From NCBI GenBank assembly GCA_944381435.1, contig CALWLD010000015.1, positions 1-55,150 of the forward strand: a DNA stretch of 55,150 nucleotides. Reading direction: 5' to 3'. Below the pieces are notes generated by a model. It saw nothing but the letters and a program-made list of their open reading frames with translations, had not been told where the DNA came from and did not search any database. The translations under genes and the position numbers were made by a program. The DNA comes from an uncultured Clostridia bacterium. Its GTDB lineage: Bacteria > Bacillota > Clostridia > Lachnospirales > CAG-274. Positions 7,934 to 17,143 of this stretch are shown here, one piece after another (position 1 is the stretch's first letter; every line of letters starts with the position of its first letter).

Positions 7934-7962
7934 ATTATATAGCATTTAAGGTTAATATTCAA
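7934..7962 (-). promoter_or_regulatory. Sigma-A-type promoter of the rlmL-like/gatCAB operon
   Basis: On the minus strand TTGAAT (7957-7962), a 17-base spacer and TATAAT (7934-7939). It lies 44 bases ahead of the first ATG of the operon. Confidence 0.75.
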
Positions 7963-8074
7963 TTAAAATATTATAGATTTATATAAAAAATTAAATAAAT
8001 ACTTTATTATATTAAAAAAATATTGTATAATAAAATAAAATGTAAAATTAAAATTTTAAAGTAGAGGTTTTAAT

Positions 8075-9208
8075 ATGTATAAATTGTTAAATACAGAAGG
8101 AAGAGCCAAGCTTGGCGAATTTCACACAGTACACGGGGTTATAAAAACACCTGTTTTTATGAACGTTGGTACAATAGCTGCTATAAAAGGGGCAGTTTCT
8201 ACAGAAGATTTACAAGGTATAAAAACACAGGTAGAGCTATCTAACACTTATCATTTACATTTAAGACCAGGTGATAAGGTTGTAAAAAAATTAGGCGGGC
8301 TACATAAATTTATGGTTTGGGACAAGCCTATTTTAACAGATTCTGGCGGGTTTCAGGTTTTTTCTTTAACAGGGCTTAGAAAGATAAAAGAAGAGGGAGT
8401 TTACTTTAGCTCTCATATAGATGGCAAAAAAATATTTATGGGGCCAGAAGAAAGTATGCAAATACAATCTAACCTTGCATCTACAATAGCTATGGCTTTT
8501 GATGAATGCCCTCCTTATCCTGCAACTAGGGAATATATGCAAAATTCTGTTGATAGAACAACACGTTGGTTAAAAAGATGCATAAAAGAAATGAACAGGC
8601 TTAATAGCTTAGATGATACTATAAATAAAAATCAAATGCTTTTTGGAATAAACCAAGGTGGAACATATTCAGACATTAGGATAGAACACGCAAAGGTTAT
8701 TTCAGATTTAAACCTAGATGGTTATGCTGTAGGCGGGCTTGCAGTAGGGGAAACACACCAAGAAATGTACAGAATATTAGAAGATGTTGTGCCTTATTTA
8801 CCTCAAAATAAGCCAACTTACCTTATGGGCGTTGGTACACCTGAAAATATATTAGAGGCAGTAGATAGAGGGGTAGACTTTTTTGATTGTGTACTACCTG
8901 CAAGAAACGGCAGACACGCTCACGTTTACACAAATAAAGGTAAGCTAAATCTTAACAATGCTAAATACGAGCTAGATGAACGCCCTATAGCAGAAGATTG
9001 TAACTGTCCTGCTTGTAGAACTTATAGCAGAGCATATATAAGACATTTATTTAAAGCCAAAGAAATGCTAGCTATGAGGCTATGCGTTTTACACAATTTA
9101 TATTTTTATAACAATATGATGGAAGAAATAAGAGATGCTTTAGAAAAAGGCGAATTTAAAGCGTATAAAAAAATGCGTTTAGAAGGATTTAAAGAAAATA
9201 ATAAATAA
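8075..9208 (+). CDS. tgt: Queuine/preQ1 tRNA-guanine transglycosylase
   Basis: A 377-residue TIM-barrel enzyme that replaces guanine 34 in tRNAs for Asp, Asn, His and Tyr by preQ1. Catalytic features are present: LTDSGGFQVFSL with the Asp of the active site, DECPPYP, FGINQGGTYSD, YAVGGLAVGE, and the nucleophile region GVDFFDCVLPARNGRHAHVYT. The zinc site CNCPACRTYSRAYIRHL lies at the usual C-terminal place. Length is normal. Start ATG 8075 is preceded by AAAGTAGAGG. It is upstream of purL with a 52-base gap; no functional link beyond purine chemistry is evident. Confidence 0.97.
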   Translation: MYKLLNTEGRAKLGEFHTVHGVIKTPVFMNVGTIAAIKGAVSTEDLQGIKTQVELSNTYHLHLRPGDKVVKKLGGLHKFMVWDKPILTDSGGFQVFSLTGLRKIKEEGVYFSSHIDGKKIFMGPEESMQIQSNLASTIAMAFDECPPYPATREYMQNSVDRTTRWLKRCIKEMNRLNSLDDTINKNQMLFGINQGGTYSDIRIEHAKVISDLNLDGYAVGGLAVGETHQEMYRILEDVVPYLPQNKPTYLMGVGTPENILEAVDRGVDFFDCVLPARNGRHAHVYTNKGKLNLNNAKYELDERPIAEDCNCPACRTYSRAYIRHLFKAKEMLAMRLCVLHNLYFYNNMMEEIRDALEKGEFKAYKKMRLEGFKENNK

Positions 9209-9260
9209 TATTTAACATAAATATTAATAAAATTTTAATCTTTAAAAAGGAGAACTTACA

Positions 9261-12200
9261 ATGGCAAATATAAAAAGAATTTTTGTAGAAAAAAAAGAAG
9301 GTTATAACGTTGAGGCTAAAGGTTTACTTAAAGATTTTACGCAAAATTTAGGTGTTAAAAACTTAAAAAATGTTAGAGTTTTAAACAGATATGATATACA
9401 ATTAAAAGATGAAAATGTATATGAAGATGCTAAAAATACTATATTTTCTGAACCTCCTGTAGATACTATCTTTGAAGAAAATATAGAACTTAAAAATGAC
9501 GAATTTATGTTTGCTGTTGAATATCTTCCAGGGCAATACGACCAAAGAGCAGATTCTGCTATACAGTGTATAAGCCTTATAACAGAGGGAGATGTTTCTT
9601 TAGTAAAAAATGCTAAAGTTTACATATTACAAGGTAGCCTTACTAATGAAGAAATAGAAAAAATAAAAGGTTATGCTATAAATCCTGTAGATTCTAGAGA
9701 GGCACAAACTGAAAAACCAAGCTCATTAGATATGGAATTTACAAACCCTGATGATGTAGAAATATTAACAGGTTTTATAGATAAAACAGATGAAGAGCTT
9801 GAAATTTTTAGACAAGAGCTAGGGCTTGCTATGAATAAAGAAGATTTAATCTTATGTAAAGATTATTTTAAAGATACAGAAAAAAGAAATCCTAGCATTA
9901 CAGAAATAAAAATGATAGACACATATTGGTCTGACCATTGTAGACATACAACATTTGCTACAAGGCTTAACAATATAGAAATAGAAGATGGTTTTTATAA
10001 AAAACCAATAGAAGATGCTTACAATGCTTATTTAGATGAAAGAAAAGTTTTATATAAAGATAAGCAAAAAGATATTTGCCTTATGGACATTGCCGTAATG
10101 GGTATGAAAGCTTTAAAAGCTAAAGGCATACTTAAAAACCTTGATGAATCTGAAGAAATTAATGCTTGTAGCATAGTTGTTGATGTTGATGTTGATGGTA
10201 AAAACGAAGAATGGCTTGTTATGTTTAAAAATGAAACACATAACCACCCAACAGAGATTGAGCCTTTTGGTGGTGCAGCAACTTGTCTTGGTGGTGCTAT
10301 AAGAGACCCACTATCAGGCAGAAGCTATGTTTACCAAGCAATGAGGGTAACAGGTAGCGGTAACCCTAGAACAGAAATAAAAGACACATTAACAGGTAAG
10401 CTTCCACAAAGAACAATAACAAAAACAGCAGCACACGGATACAGCTCTTATGGTAACCAAATAGGGCTTGCAACAGGGCTTGTAGCAGAAATTTATGACG
10501 AAGATTATGTAGCTAAAAGAATGGAAATAGGTGCTGTTATTGGTGCTAACAAAAAAGAAAATGTAATAAGAAATGTGCCTAAAAAAGGTGATGTTGTTAT
10601 TTTAACAGGTGGTAGAACAGGTAGAGATGGTTGTGGCGGTGCTACAGGCTCTTCTAAAGAACATACTGAAGAATCAATAAATACTTGTGGTGCAGAGGTA
10701 CAAAAAGGTAATGCTCCTACAGAAAGAAAGCTACAAAGATTATTTAGAAATCCAGAAGTTAGCAAACTTATAAAAAGATGTAACGACTTTGGTGCAGGTG
10801 GTGTATCTGTTGCCATAGGTGAGCTATCAGACGGGCTTGATATAAACTTAGATTTAGTACCTAAAAAATACGAAGGTTTAGATGGTACAGAGCTTGCTAT
10901 ATCAGAATCTCAAGAGAGAATGGCTGTTGTTGTAGAAGAAAAAGACGTGGATAAATTTATTGCTTTTGCAAATGAAGAAAACCTAGAGGCTGTTGTTGTT
11001 GCAAAAGTTACAGATGATAGACGCCTAAAAATGAAATGGAGAGGCAAAGAAATTGTAGATTTATCTAGGGACTTTTTAGACACTAACGGTGCTACACAAA
11101 ATATGGATATTTTTGTTAAAATGCCTTTAGAAAAGAAAGAAGAAAAAGAAGATTTAACAAACATTAAAGAAAAATGGCTTAACAATTTAAAAGACTTAAA
11201 TGTATGTAGCCAAAAAGGTTTATCTGAAATGTTTGACTCTACAATAGGTTCTGGTACAGTTTTAATGCCTTTTGGTGGAGAAAATCAATTAACACCGCCT
11301 GAGGCTATGGTTTGCAAAATACCTGTTTTAAAAGGAGAAACTAACACTGCTACTATTATGAGCTATGGCTACAACCCTCAAGTTGCTAAATGGAGCCCAT
11401 TCCATAGTGCTATTTATGCTGTTGTAGAATCTGTATCTAAAATAGTTGCTACAGGTGGCGATTACAAAAACATAAAGCTTACTTTCCAAGAATATTTTGA
11501 AAGATTAGGAACAGATAAAGAAAAATGGGGCAAGCCTTTTAGTGCTTTAATAGGTGCTTTACACGCACAGCTTAAGCTTGGTATTGCTGCTATTGGTGGT
11601 AAAGATAGTATGTCTGGAACATTTAAAGATATGAATGTACCACCTACATTAGTATCTTTTGCTTTAGATGTGGTTAACGTTAATAACGTTATATCTCCAG
11701 AATTTAAAAAAGAAAATAATACTATAGTTAAGCTTAACACAAAATATGATAGCTATCATTTACCTGTGTTTGAAGAGCTTACTAAAAACTATGAAAAAAT
11801 AACAAGTCTTATAAAAGATAAAAAAGTTTTATCTGCTGGCACAGTAGGTTTTGGTGGTGTTGCATCTTGCCTTAGCAAAATGGCTTTAGGGAACTACATT
11901 GGTGCTAACGTTACATTAAATAGTGATGTATTTACATATAACTATGGGGCATTTGTTTTAGAGCTTGATGAAAATATAGATATAGAAAAAGAATTATCAG
12001 GTTTTGAATATGAAATTTTAGGTAAAACAACAAAAGAGCAAGCTATAACAGTAAATAATGAAAAAATTGATTTACAAGATATACAAAAAGCTTGGTTTGA
12101 TACTTTAGAACCTATATTCCCTACAAAATATTATGATGAATTTGAAAAACAAGAGCTACAAGTTAAAGAATATAAAGTAACAGAAAAGAAAACAAGCAGT

Positions 12201-13010
12201 ATATCTATAGCTAAACCTAAAGTTTTTATACCTGTATTTCCTGGCACAAACTGTGAATATGATTTAAAACGTGCTTTTGAAAAAGCAGGAGGCAATGTTG
12301 AAACATTTGTATTTAAAAATTTAGATAGCAATGGAATAAAACAGTCTATCGATGAAATGGTTAAAATAATAGATAGCTCACAAATTGTTATGATACCTGG
12401 AGGCTTTAGCGCAGGGGATGAGCCTGATGGTTCTGGTAAATTTATTGCATCTATATTTAGAAACCCTCGTATAAAAGATAGCGTAATGAATTTACTTAAC
12501 AACAGAGATGGCTTAATGCTTGGTATTTGTAACGGTTTTCAAGCTCTTATAAAACTTGGTTTAGTTCCTTATGGTGAAATAAGAGATATGACAGAGGATA
12601 GCCCAACTTTAACATTTAACACTATAGGTAGACATATATCTTGCCTTGCTACAACAAAAATAACATCAAATAAATCACCTTGGCTTTACAACTGTAACGT
12701 AGGGGATACTCATAAAATACCATTTTCTCACGGTGAAGGTAGGTTTGTTGCTAACGAAAAAATGATGAAACAACTTATTGAAAATGGACAAATTGCTACG
12801 CAATATGTAGATAAAAACAATGAGCCTACTTACGACATTAAATTTAACCCTAATGGCTCTATGCTTGCCATAGAAGGTATAACAAGCCCTGATGGTCGTG
12901 TTTTTGGTAAAATGGGTCATTCTGAAAGGATAGGAAATGGTCTTTATAAAAATGTAATAGGTGAGAAAGACCAAAAAATATTTGAAGCTGGTATTAATTA
13001 TTTTAAATAA
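9261..13010 (+). CDS. purL: Phosphoribosylformylglycinamidine synthase, single-chain form
   Basis: A 1,249-residue fused enzyme for step four of purine synthesis (FGAR + Gln + ATP to FGAM). The order is an N-terminal PurS-like part, a linker, two AIRS-type ATPase halves (ETHNHPTEIEPFGGAATC; FGAGGVSVAIGELSDG; IAAIGGKDSMSGTF) and a C-terminal glutamine amidotransferase from about residue 1000 with the nucleophile in MLGICNGFQALIKLGL and His/Glu in FSHGEGRF. Unlike the split PurS/PurL/PurQ of Bacillus, this large form is common in Clostridia. It stands alone without other pur genes, preceded by AAGGAG. No purine riboswitch is visible in the short upstream gap. Confidence 0.97.
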   Translation: MANIKRIFVEKKEGYNVEAKGLLKDFTQNLGVKNLKNVRVLNRYDIQLKDENVYEDAKNTIFSEPPVDTIFEENIELKNDEFMFAVEYLPGQYDQRADSAIQCISLITEGDVSLVKNAKVYILQGSLTNEEIEKIKGYAINPVDSREAQTEKPSSLDMEFTNPDDVEILTGFIDKTDEELEIFRQELGLAMNKEDLILCKDYFKDTEKRNPSITEIKMIDTYWSDHCRHTTFATRLNNIEIEDGFYKKPIEDAYNAYLDERKVLYKDKQKDICLMDIAVMGMKALKAKGILKNLDESEEINACSIVVDVDVDGKNEEWLVMFKNETHNHPTEIEPFGGAATCLGGAIRDPLSGRSYVYQAMRVTGSGNPRTEIKDTLTGKLPQRTITKTAAHGYSSYGNQIGLATGLVAEIYDEDYVAKRMEIGAVIGANKKENVIRNVPKKGDVVILTGGRTGRDGCGGATGSSKEHTEESINTCGAEVQKGNAPTERKLQRLFRNPEVSKLIKRCNDFGAGGVSVAIGELSDGLDINLDLVPKKYEGLDGTELAISESQERMAVVVEEKDVDKFIAFANEENLEAVVVAKVTDDRRLKMKWRGKEIVDLSRDFLDTNGATQNMDIFVKMPLEKKEEKEDLTNIKEKWLNNLKDLNVCSQKGLSEMFDSTIGSGTVLMPFGGENQLTPPEAMVCKIPVLKGETNTATIMSYGYNPQVAKWSPFHSAIYAVVESVSKIVATGGDYKNIKLTFQEYFERLGTDKEKWGKPFSALIGALHAQLKLGIAAIGGKDSMSGTFKDMNVPPTLVSFALDVVNVNNVISPEFKKENNTIVKLNTKYDSYHLPVFEELTKNYEKITSLIKDKKVLSAGTVGFGGVASCLSKMALGNYIGANVTLNSDVFTYNYGAFVLELDENIDIEKELSGFEYEILGKTTKEQAITVNNEKIDLQDIQKAWFDTLEPIFPTKYYDEFEKQELQVKEYKVTEKKTSSISIAKPKVFIPVFPGTNCEYDLKRAFEKAGGNVETFVFKNLDSNGIKQSIDEMVKIIDSSQIVMIPGGFSAGDEPDGSGKFIASIFRNPRIKDSVMNLLNNRDGLMLGICNGFQALIKLGLVPYGEIRDMTEDSPTLTFNTIGRHISCLATTKITSNKSPWLYNCNVGDTHKIPFSHGEGRFVANEKMMKQLIENGQIATQYVDKNNEPTYDIKFNPNGSMLAIEGITSPDGRVFGKMGHSERIGNGLYKNVIGEKDQKIFEAGINYFK

Positions 13011-13062
13011 TTTAGTATAAAAAAATATTTGTAGGAAAATATATTAAAATAACATAAAATTA

Positions 13063-13103
13063 AGCTATATATATGTATTTGTAGTAAATGCATATATATA
13101 GCT
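13063..13103. terminator. Long AT-rich hairpin after purL
   Basis: AGCTATATATATG paired with CATATATATAGCT around a short loop, ending 22 bases before the small ORF at 13126. The U-run after it is weak (TTTG), so it may act as a processing or stability hairpin rather than an efficient terminator. Confidence 0.5.
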
Positions 13104-13125
13104 TTGTAAAAAAGGGGTGTTTTGT

Positions 13126-13224
13126 ATGAAAGTTACAAGCGTTGTTGTTAGTTCTTTAGCATTATTAATAAGTGGGTGTGCTTTAGCTATGTCTATTGTA
13201 TCACTTGTTCACAAAAGAAAATAA
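13126..13224 (+). CDS. 32-residue putative membrane peptide or small lipoprotein
   Basis: A short ORF with a good ribosome-binding site (AAGGGGTG, spacing 6). The product starts MKVTSVVVSSLALLISGCAL, continues with a hydrophobic stretch and ends SLVHKRK. It can be read as a single membrane segment with a basic tail, or as a lipoprotein precursor because ISGC resembles a lipobox. I recognise no family. It sits between the purL hairpin and the gap promoter with no other gene partner, so it is either an independent small membrane protein or part of a leader. The ribosome-binding site supports translation, but only conservation would show that it is a gene. Confidence 0.5.
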   Translation: MKVTSVVVSSLALLISGCALAMSIVSLVHKRK

Positions 13225-13249
13225 AAATAAAAAAATTGTTAAAAAGTTA

Positions 13250-13322
13250 TTTATCTTATTATAAATTTGTGTTATAATATATATATAGTTGTTAAAAAGT
13301 AGCAATATTTCTATTTTTTAAC
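13250..13322 (+). promoter_or_regulatory. gap promoter and 5' leader hairpin
   Basis: TATAAT at 13273-13278 is a perfect -10; the -35 region near 13251 (TTATCT) is weak. About a dozen bases beyond the -10 a strong stem-loop begins: GTTAAAAAGTAG (13291-13302) with CTATTTTTTAAC (13311-13322). The transcript would therefore open with a hairpin, an arrangement known to protect 5' ends of abundant mRNAs. It could instead be an operator for a glycolytic repressor. Confidence 0.6.
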
Positions 13323-13340
13323 CTTAATTTTTTTAATTAG

Positions 13341-14354
<1,014 letters not shown>

Positions 14355-14386
14355 TTTGCCTAAAACTAGGTAAAATGTATTATTAA

Positions 14387-14445
14387 AAACTAGCTCTTAT
14401 ATAAGAGCTAGTTTGAGAGTGAAGACTTTGTCTTCACTCTTTTTG
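14387..14445 (+). terminator. Double hairpin terminator after gap
   Basis: Two hairpins in series. The first is a perfect 28-base palindrome (arms AAACTAGCTCTTAT, 14387-14414). The second (14416-14440) pairs AGAGTGAAGAC with GTCTTCACTCT around TTT and is followed by TTTTT, a strong intrinsic terminator. Confidence 0.9.
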
Positions 14446-14532
14446 TATATACACTTGTTTTACAGGTTGTTCTAAAAAGATTGTGCCCATACATTATAAA
14501 TAGAAAAGTTTATATATTATAGAAATAAAAAT

Positions 14533-14564
14533 ATAGTAATATAGTAATATAGTAATATAGTAAT
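14533..14564 (+). repeat. Short tandem repeat, four units of ATAGTAAT
   Basis: Four perfect head-to-tail copies of the 8-base unit ATAGTAAT in the intergenic space before cdaA. Apart from this repeat, the gap double terminator and the cdaA promoter, I see nothing in the 365-base gap 14355-14719. A unit not divisible by three in a non-coding spacer is a candidate for slipped-strand length variation. Confidence 0.9.
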
Positions 14565-14646
14565 ATACAAATATAAAATAACAAATTTAATAAATTTATT
14601 GAAAAAATATATTTATAAAAATTTACAAAAAGTTTAATAGTTTTTG

Positions 14647-14675
14647 TTGGTTGTTTTTAAAATTTATGTTATAAT
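14647..14675 (+). promoter_or_regulatory. Sigma-A-type promoter of cdaA-cdaR
   Basis: TTGGTT (14647-14652), a 17-base spacer and TATAAT (14670-14675), 44 bases before the cdaA ATG. Confidence 0.7.
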
Positions 14676-14719
14676 ATAATATAAGATAATATGAATTTTA
14701 TTTAAAAGTAGGTGTAAAA

Positions 14720-15586
14720 ATGAATGCATCAGTAGATGGTCAAATATCTGGTATAACTAGCATTTTAGATGGATTAAATTTATCTAAGCTTAGTATACCT
14801 AGCATACGTATATCAGATGTTATAGATATATTAATAGTAGCTATATTTATATATATAATAATGAATTGGATTAGAGAAACAAGGGCTTGGTCTTTATTTA
14901 AAGGTATGATAGTTATCCTTATACTTAGCATACTATCATTTAGGCTTAATTTCTATACTACATATTGGATTATACAAGAAACATTTTCTGTTGGTGTAAT
15001 GGCTATTTTAATATTATTTCAACCAGAATTTAGAAAAGGGCTTGAGCAAATAGGGAAAGGTAGCCTTACAAAAGGTATATTTAACAATAGCTTTCAACAG
15101 CAAGCAATACCTAAAGAAATTTTAGATGAAATATTAACTGCTTGTTTTACAATGGGCAGAGCTAAAACAGGAGCAATAATTGTTGTGGAGCAAAAAGTTG
15201 CTTTAGGAGATTTTGAAGAAAGCGGTATACCTATTGATGCTGTTGTTACAAATCAGCTGTTAATTAACATATTTGAAGATAAAACGCCTCTTCACGATGG
15301 GGCAGTTTTGATAAGAAATAACAGAATAAAAAGAGCAACTTGCATATTACCTTTAACTCAATCAGAAATAGGGTTAGACTTAGGCACAAGGCATCGAGCT
15401 AGCGTTGGCGCTAGTGAAGTTAGCGATGCTTATATATTTGTTGTTTCTGAAGAAACGGGGGCTGTATCTATTGCTCATAACGGTAAACTATACAGAAACC
15501 TTACAAGAGAGCAAATAGAAGAAATGTTTAAACAACAAGATAAACAAATATCTAAAAAAATAAATATATGGAAAGGAAGAGGCTAA
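14720..15586 (+). CDS. cdaA: Diadenylate cyclase CdaA (membrane DAC)
   Basis: A 288-residue membrane enzyme that condenses two ATP into cyclic di-AMP, which controls potassium and osmolyte balance and wall homeostasis in Firmicutes. Three membrane segments lie in residues ~30-105 (DILIVAIFIYIIMNW; MIVILILSILSF; VMAILILFQ). The DAC domain follows with both catalytic motifs: LHDGAVLI (DGA) and LGTRHRASVGASE (RHR). About 20 extra N-terminal residues precede the first membrane span. The stop overlaps the start of cdaR (TAATG), and the third usual member, glmM, is not next to them here. Confidence 0.96.
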   Translation: MNASVDGQISGITSILDGLNLSKLSIPSIRISDVIDILIVAIFIYIIMNWIRETRAWSLFKGMIVILILSILSFRLNFYTTYWIIQETFSVGVMAILILFQPEFRKGLEQIGKGSLTKGIFNNSFQQQAIPKEILDEILTACFTMGRAKTGAIIVVEQKVALGDFEESGIPIDAVVTNQLLINIFEDKTPLHDGAVLIRNNRIKRATCILPLTQSEIGLDLGTRHRASVGASEVSDAYIFVVSEETGAVSIAHNGKLYRNLTREQIEEMFKQQDKQISKKINIWKGRG

Positions 15587-16986
15587 TGTATAAAAAGATA
15601 AAAAGTTTTCTAACAACAAATCTTTATTGGAAAGCCTTATCAATTTTACTAGCTATTGGTTTATGGTTTGTTGTTATGAATATAAATAACCCAACAGAAA
15701 TAAAAACTTTTACATTAAACATCAGCCTTTTAAACGAGGATAAGCTTGCAGAAAATAATTTAGCTATATTAAATATAGATGAATTAAAAAACCAAAAAGC
15801 AGAAATAAAAATACAAGGTACAAGAACTACTTTAGATGAACTTAATAAAAAATATAATAAAGATAACATAAAATTAACATTAGATTTAGAACAAATATTA
15901 TCATACAATATAGGAGATGAACCTTTAGAGGTTGTAGCAAATTTAAAACCTACAATACCTAACATACCTTATCCTAATAATAACTTTGAGATAGTTAGCT
16001 TTTATCCTATAACATCTACTATATATGTTGATAAAGTTATAACTATACCAAAGAAAATACACCCTAAAACAGTTGGCGAGATAGAAGCAGGTTATATAGC
16101 ATCAGAGCCAGAGCTTTCATCTGAATATATACAGGTTACAGGTCCTAAATCTGTAGTAGATAAAATACAGGTTATATATGCAGAGGTTGACATAGCAGAT
16201 GCTACTAGCACCATTGAAGAAAGCGTTAAACCTGTTGCCTATGACGAAGAGGGAAATAAAGTTTCTAACATATCTTTTAATCTTGATGAAATATCTGTTA
16301 AAGTTCCTATTGTTTCAGAAGGGAATATCACAATTGCAGAGCCAAAGATAACCGGTGAATTGCCAGATGGATATATTGTAGATAGCGTAACCTATAATCC
16401 TAAAACAATAGAGGTTATAGGGAGCACTAAAGATTTCAAAAAATTAACAAAAATAGAATTACCAGATATTGACATTACAGGATTAAATAAATCTACTGAA
16501 TATACATATGATATAACATCTATTTTAAATCAAAATAACTTAAGGCTTAAAAATGCTAAAGATAGCAAGGTTGAGGTTTTTGTTAATATAAAGCAAGCAA
16601 CAACAAAACAAATAACTATTCCTACAAATAATATTAGTATTTTAGGATATAATGATGAATTTATTATTGATATGCCAGATGAATTTGCTATAACTTTAGC
16701 TGGAGAAGATGAGCAAATAAACAACATAGATGTAAATAACATAGATGCAACCATAGATGTTACAGGTTTAACCGAAGGTAAACATACTGTAGAGGTTGAT
16801 ATTAAATTTTCAAATGATGTAAAATTAGTATCTAGGGTTTATATAGATATTAATATATATAATAAAAATGACGCAACACAAGATGATACATCTGAAGAAG
16901 CTAGCACAGAAGAAACTACCATAGAGATGGAAACAAAAGAAAATGATGAAAAAATTTCCATTGAAAATACAGAAACAACAAGTTAA
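15586..16986 (+). CDS. cdaR: CdaR, YbbR-domain regulator of CdaA
   Basis: A 466-residue extracytoplasmic protein with an N-terminal membrane anchor (FLTTNLYWKALSILLAIGLW) and then about four YbbR domains, recognisable by repeated blocks such as GYIASEPELSSEYIQVTGP and GYIVDSVTYNPKTIEVIGS. CdaR binds and modulates CdaA. The last ~40 residues are a Glu/Thr-rich low-complexity tail. I chose ATG 15586, which overlaps the cdaA stop codon, rather than the in-frame ATG at 15568 that lies inside the ribosome-binding region GGAAAGGAAGAGG. The pair is translationally coupled, as in Bacillus and Listeria. Confidence 0.93.
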   Translation: MYKKIKSFLTTNLYWKALSILLAIGLWFVVMNINNPTEIKTFTLNISLLNEDKLAENNLAILNIDELKNQKAEIKIQGTRTTLDELNKKYNKDNIKLTLDLEQILSYNIGDEPLEVVANLKPTIPNIPYPNNNFEIVSFYPITSTIYVDKVITIPKKIHPKTVGEIEAGYIASEPELSSEYIQVTGPKSVVDKIQVIYAEVDIADATSTIEESVKPVAYDEEGNKVSNISFNLDEISVKVPIVSEGNITIAEPKITGELPDGYIVDSVTYNPKTIEVIGSTKDFKKLTKIELPDIDITGLNKSTEYTYDITSILNQNNLRLKNAKDSKVEVFVNIKQATTKQITIPTNNISILGYNDEFIIDMPDEFAITLAGEDEQINNIDVNNIDATIDVTGLTEGKHTVEVDIKFSNDVKLVSRVYIDINIYNKNDATQDDTSEEASTEETTIEMETKENDEKISIENTETTS

Positions 16987-16988
16987 AT

Positions 16989-17024
16989 AAAATAGGGAAG
17001 GGGATAAACCTTCCTTATTTATTT
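16989..17024 (+). terminator. Terminator after cdaR
   Basis: AATAGGGAAGG paired with CCTTCCTTATT and followed by a T-rich tract (TATTTATTTT), directly after the cdaR stop codon. Confidence 0.85.
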
Positions 17025-17104
17025 TATATGAAAATGAAGAGGTTTAAGTATTAATGTATATTTTTTATTACAGTTTTTGACTATATTGTTGTAATATATA
17101 GATA

Positions 17105-17138
17105 ATAAAATAGAGGGATTAAATACCCTCTATTTTGT
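17105..17138 (-). terminator. Terminator after pyk
   Basis: AAAATAGAGGG with CCCTCTATTTT; read on the minus strand it ends in TATTTTATT and lies a few bases past the pyk stop codon. With the cdaR terminator it separates two convergent units. Confidence 0.85.
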
Positions 17139-17143
17139 TTATA

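Noticed and set aside
9209..9260. Purine or preQ1 riboswitch ahead of purL
   Set aside because: Only 52 AT-rich bases with no conserved core of either riboswitch.
14533..14564. CRISPR-like array
   Set aside because: Units are 8 bases, directly adjacent and without spacers; it is a simple tandem repeat.
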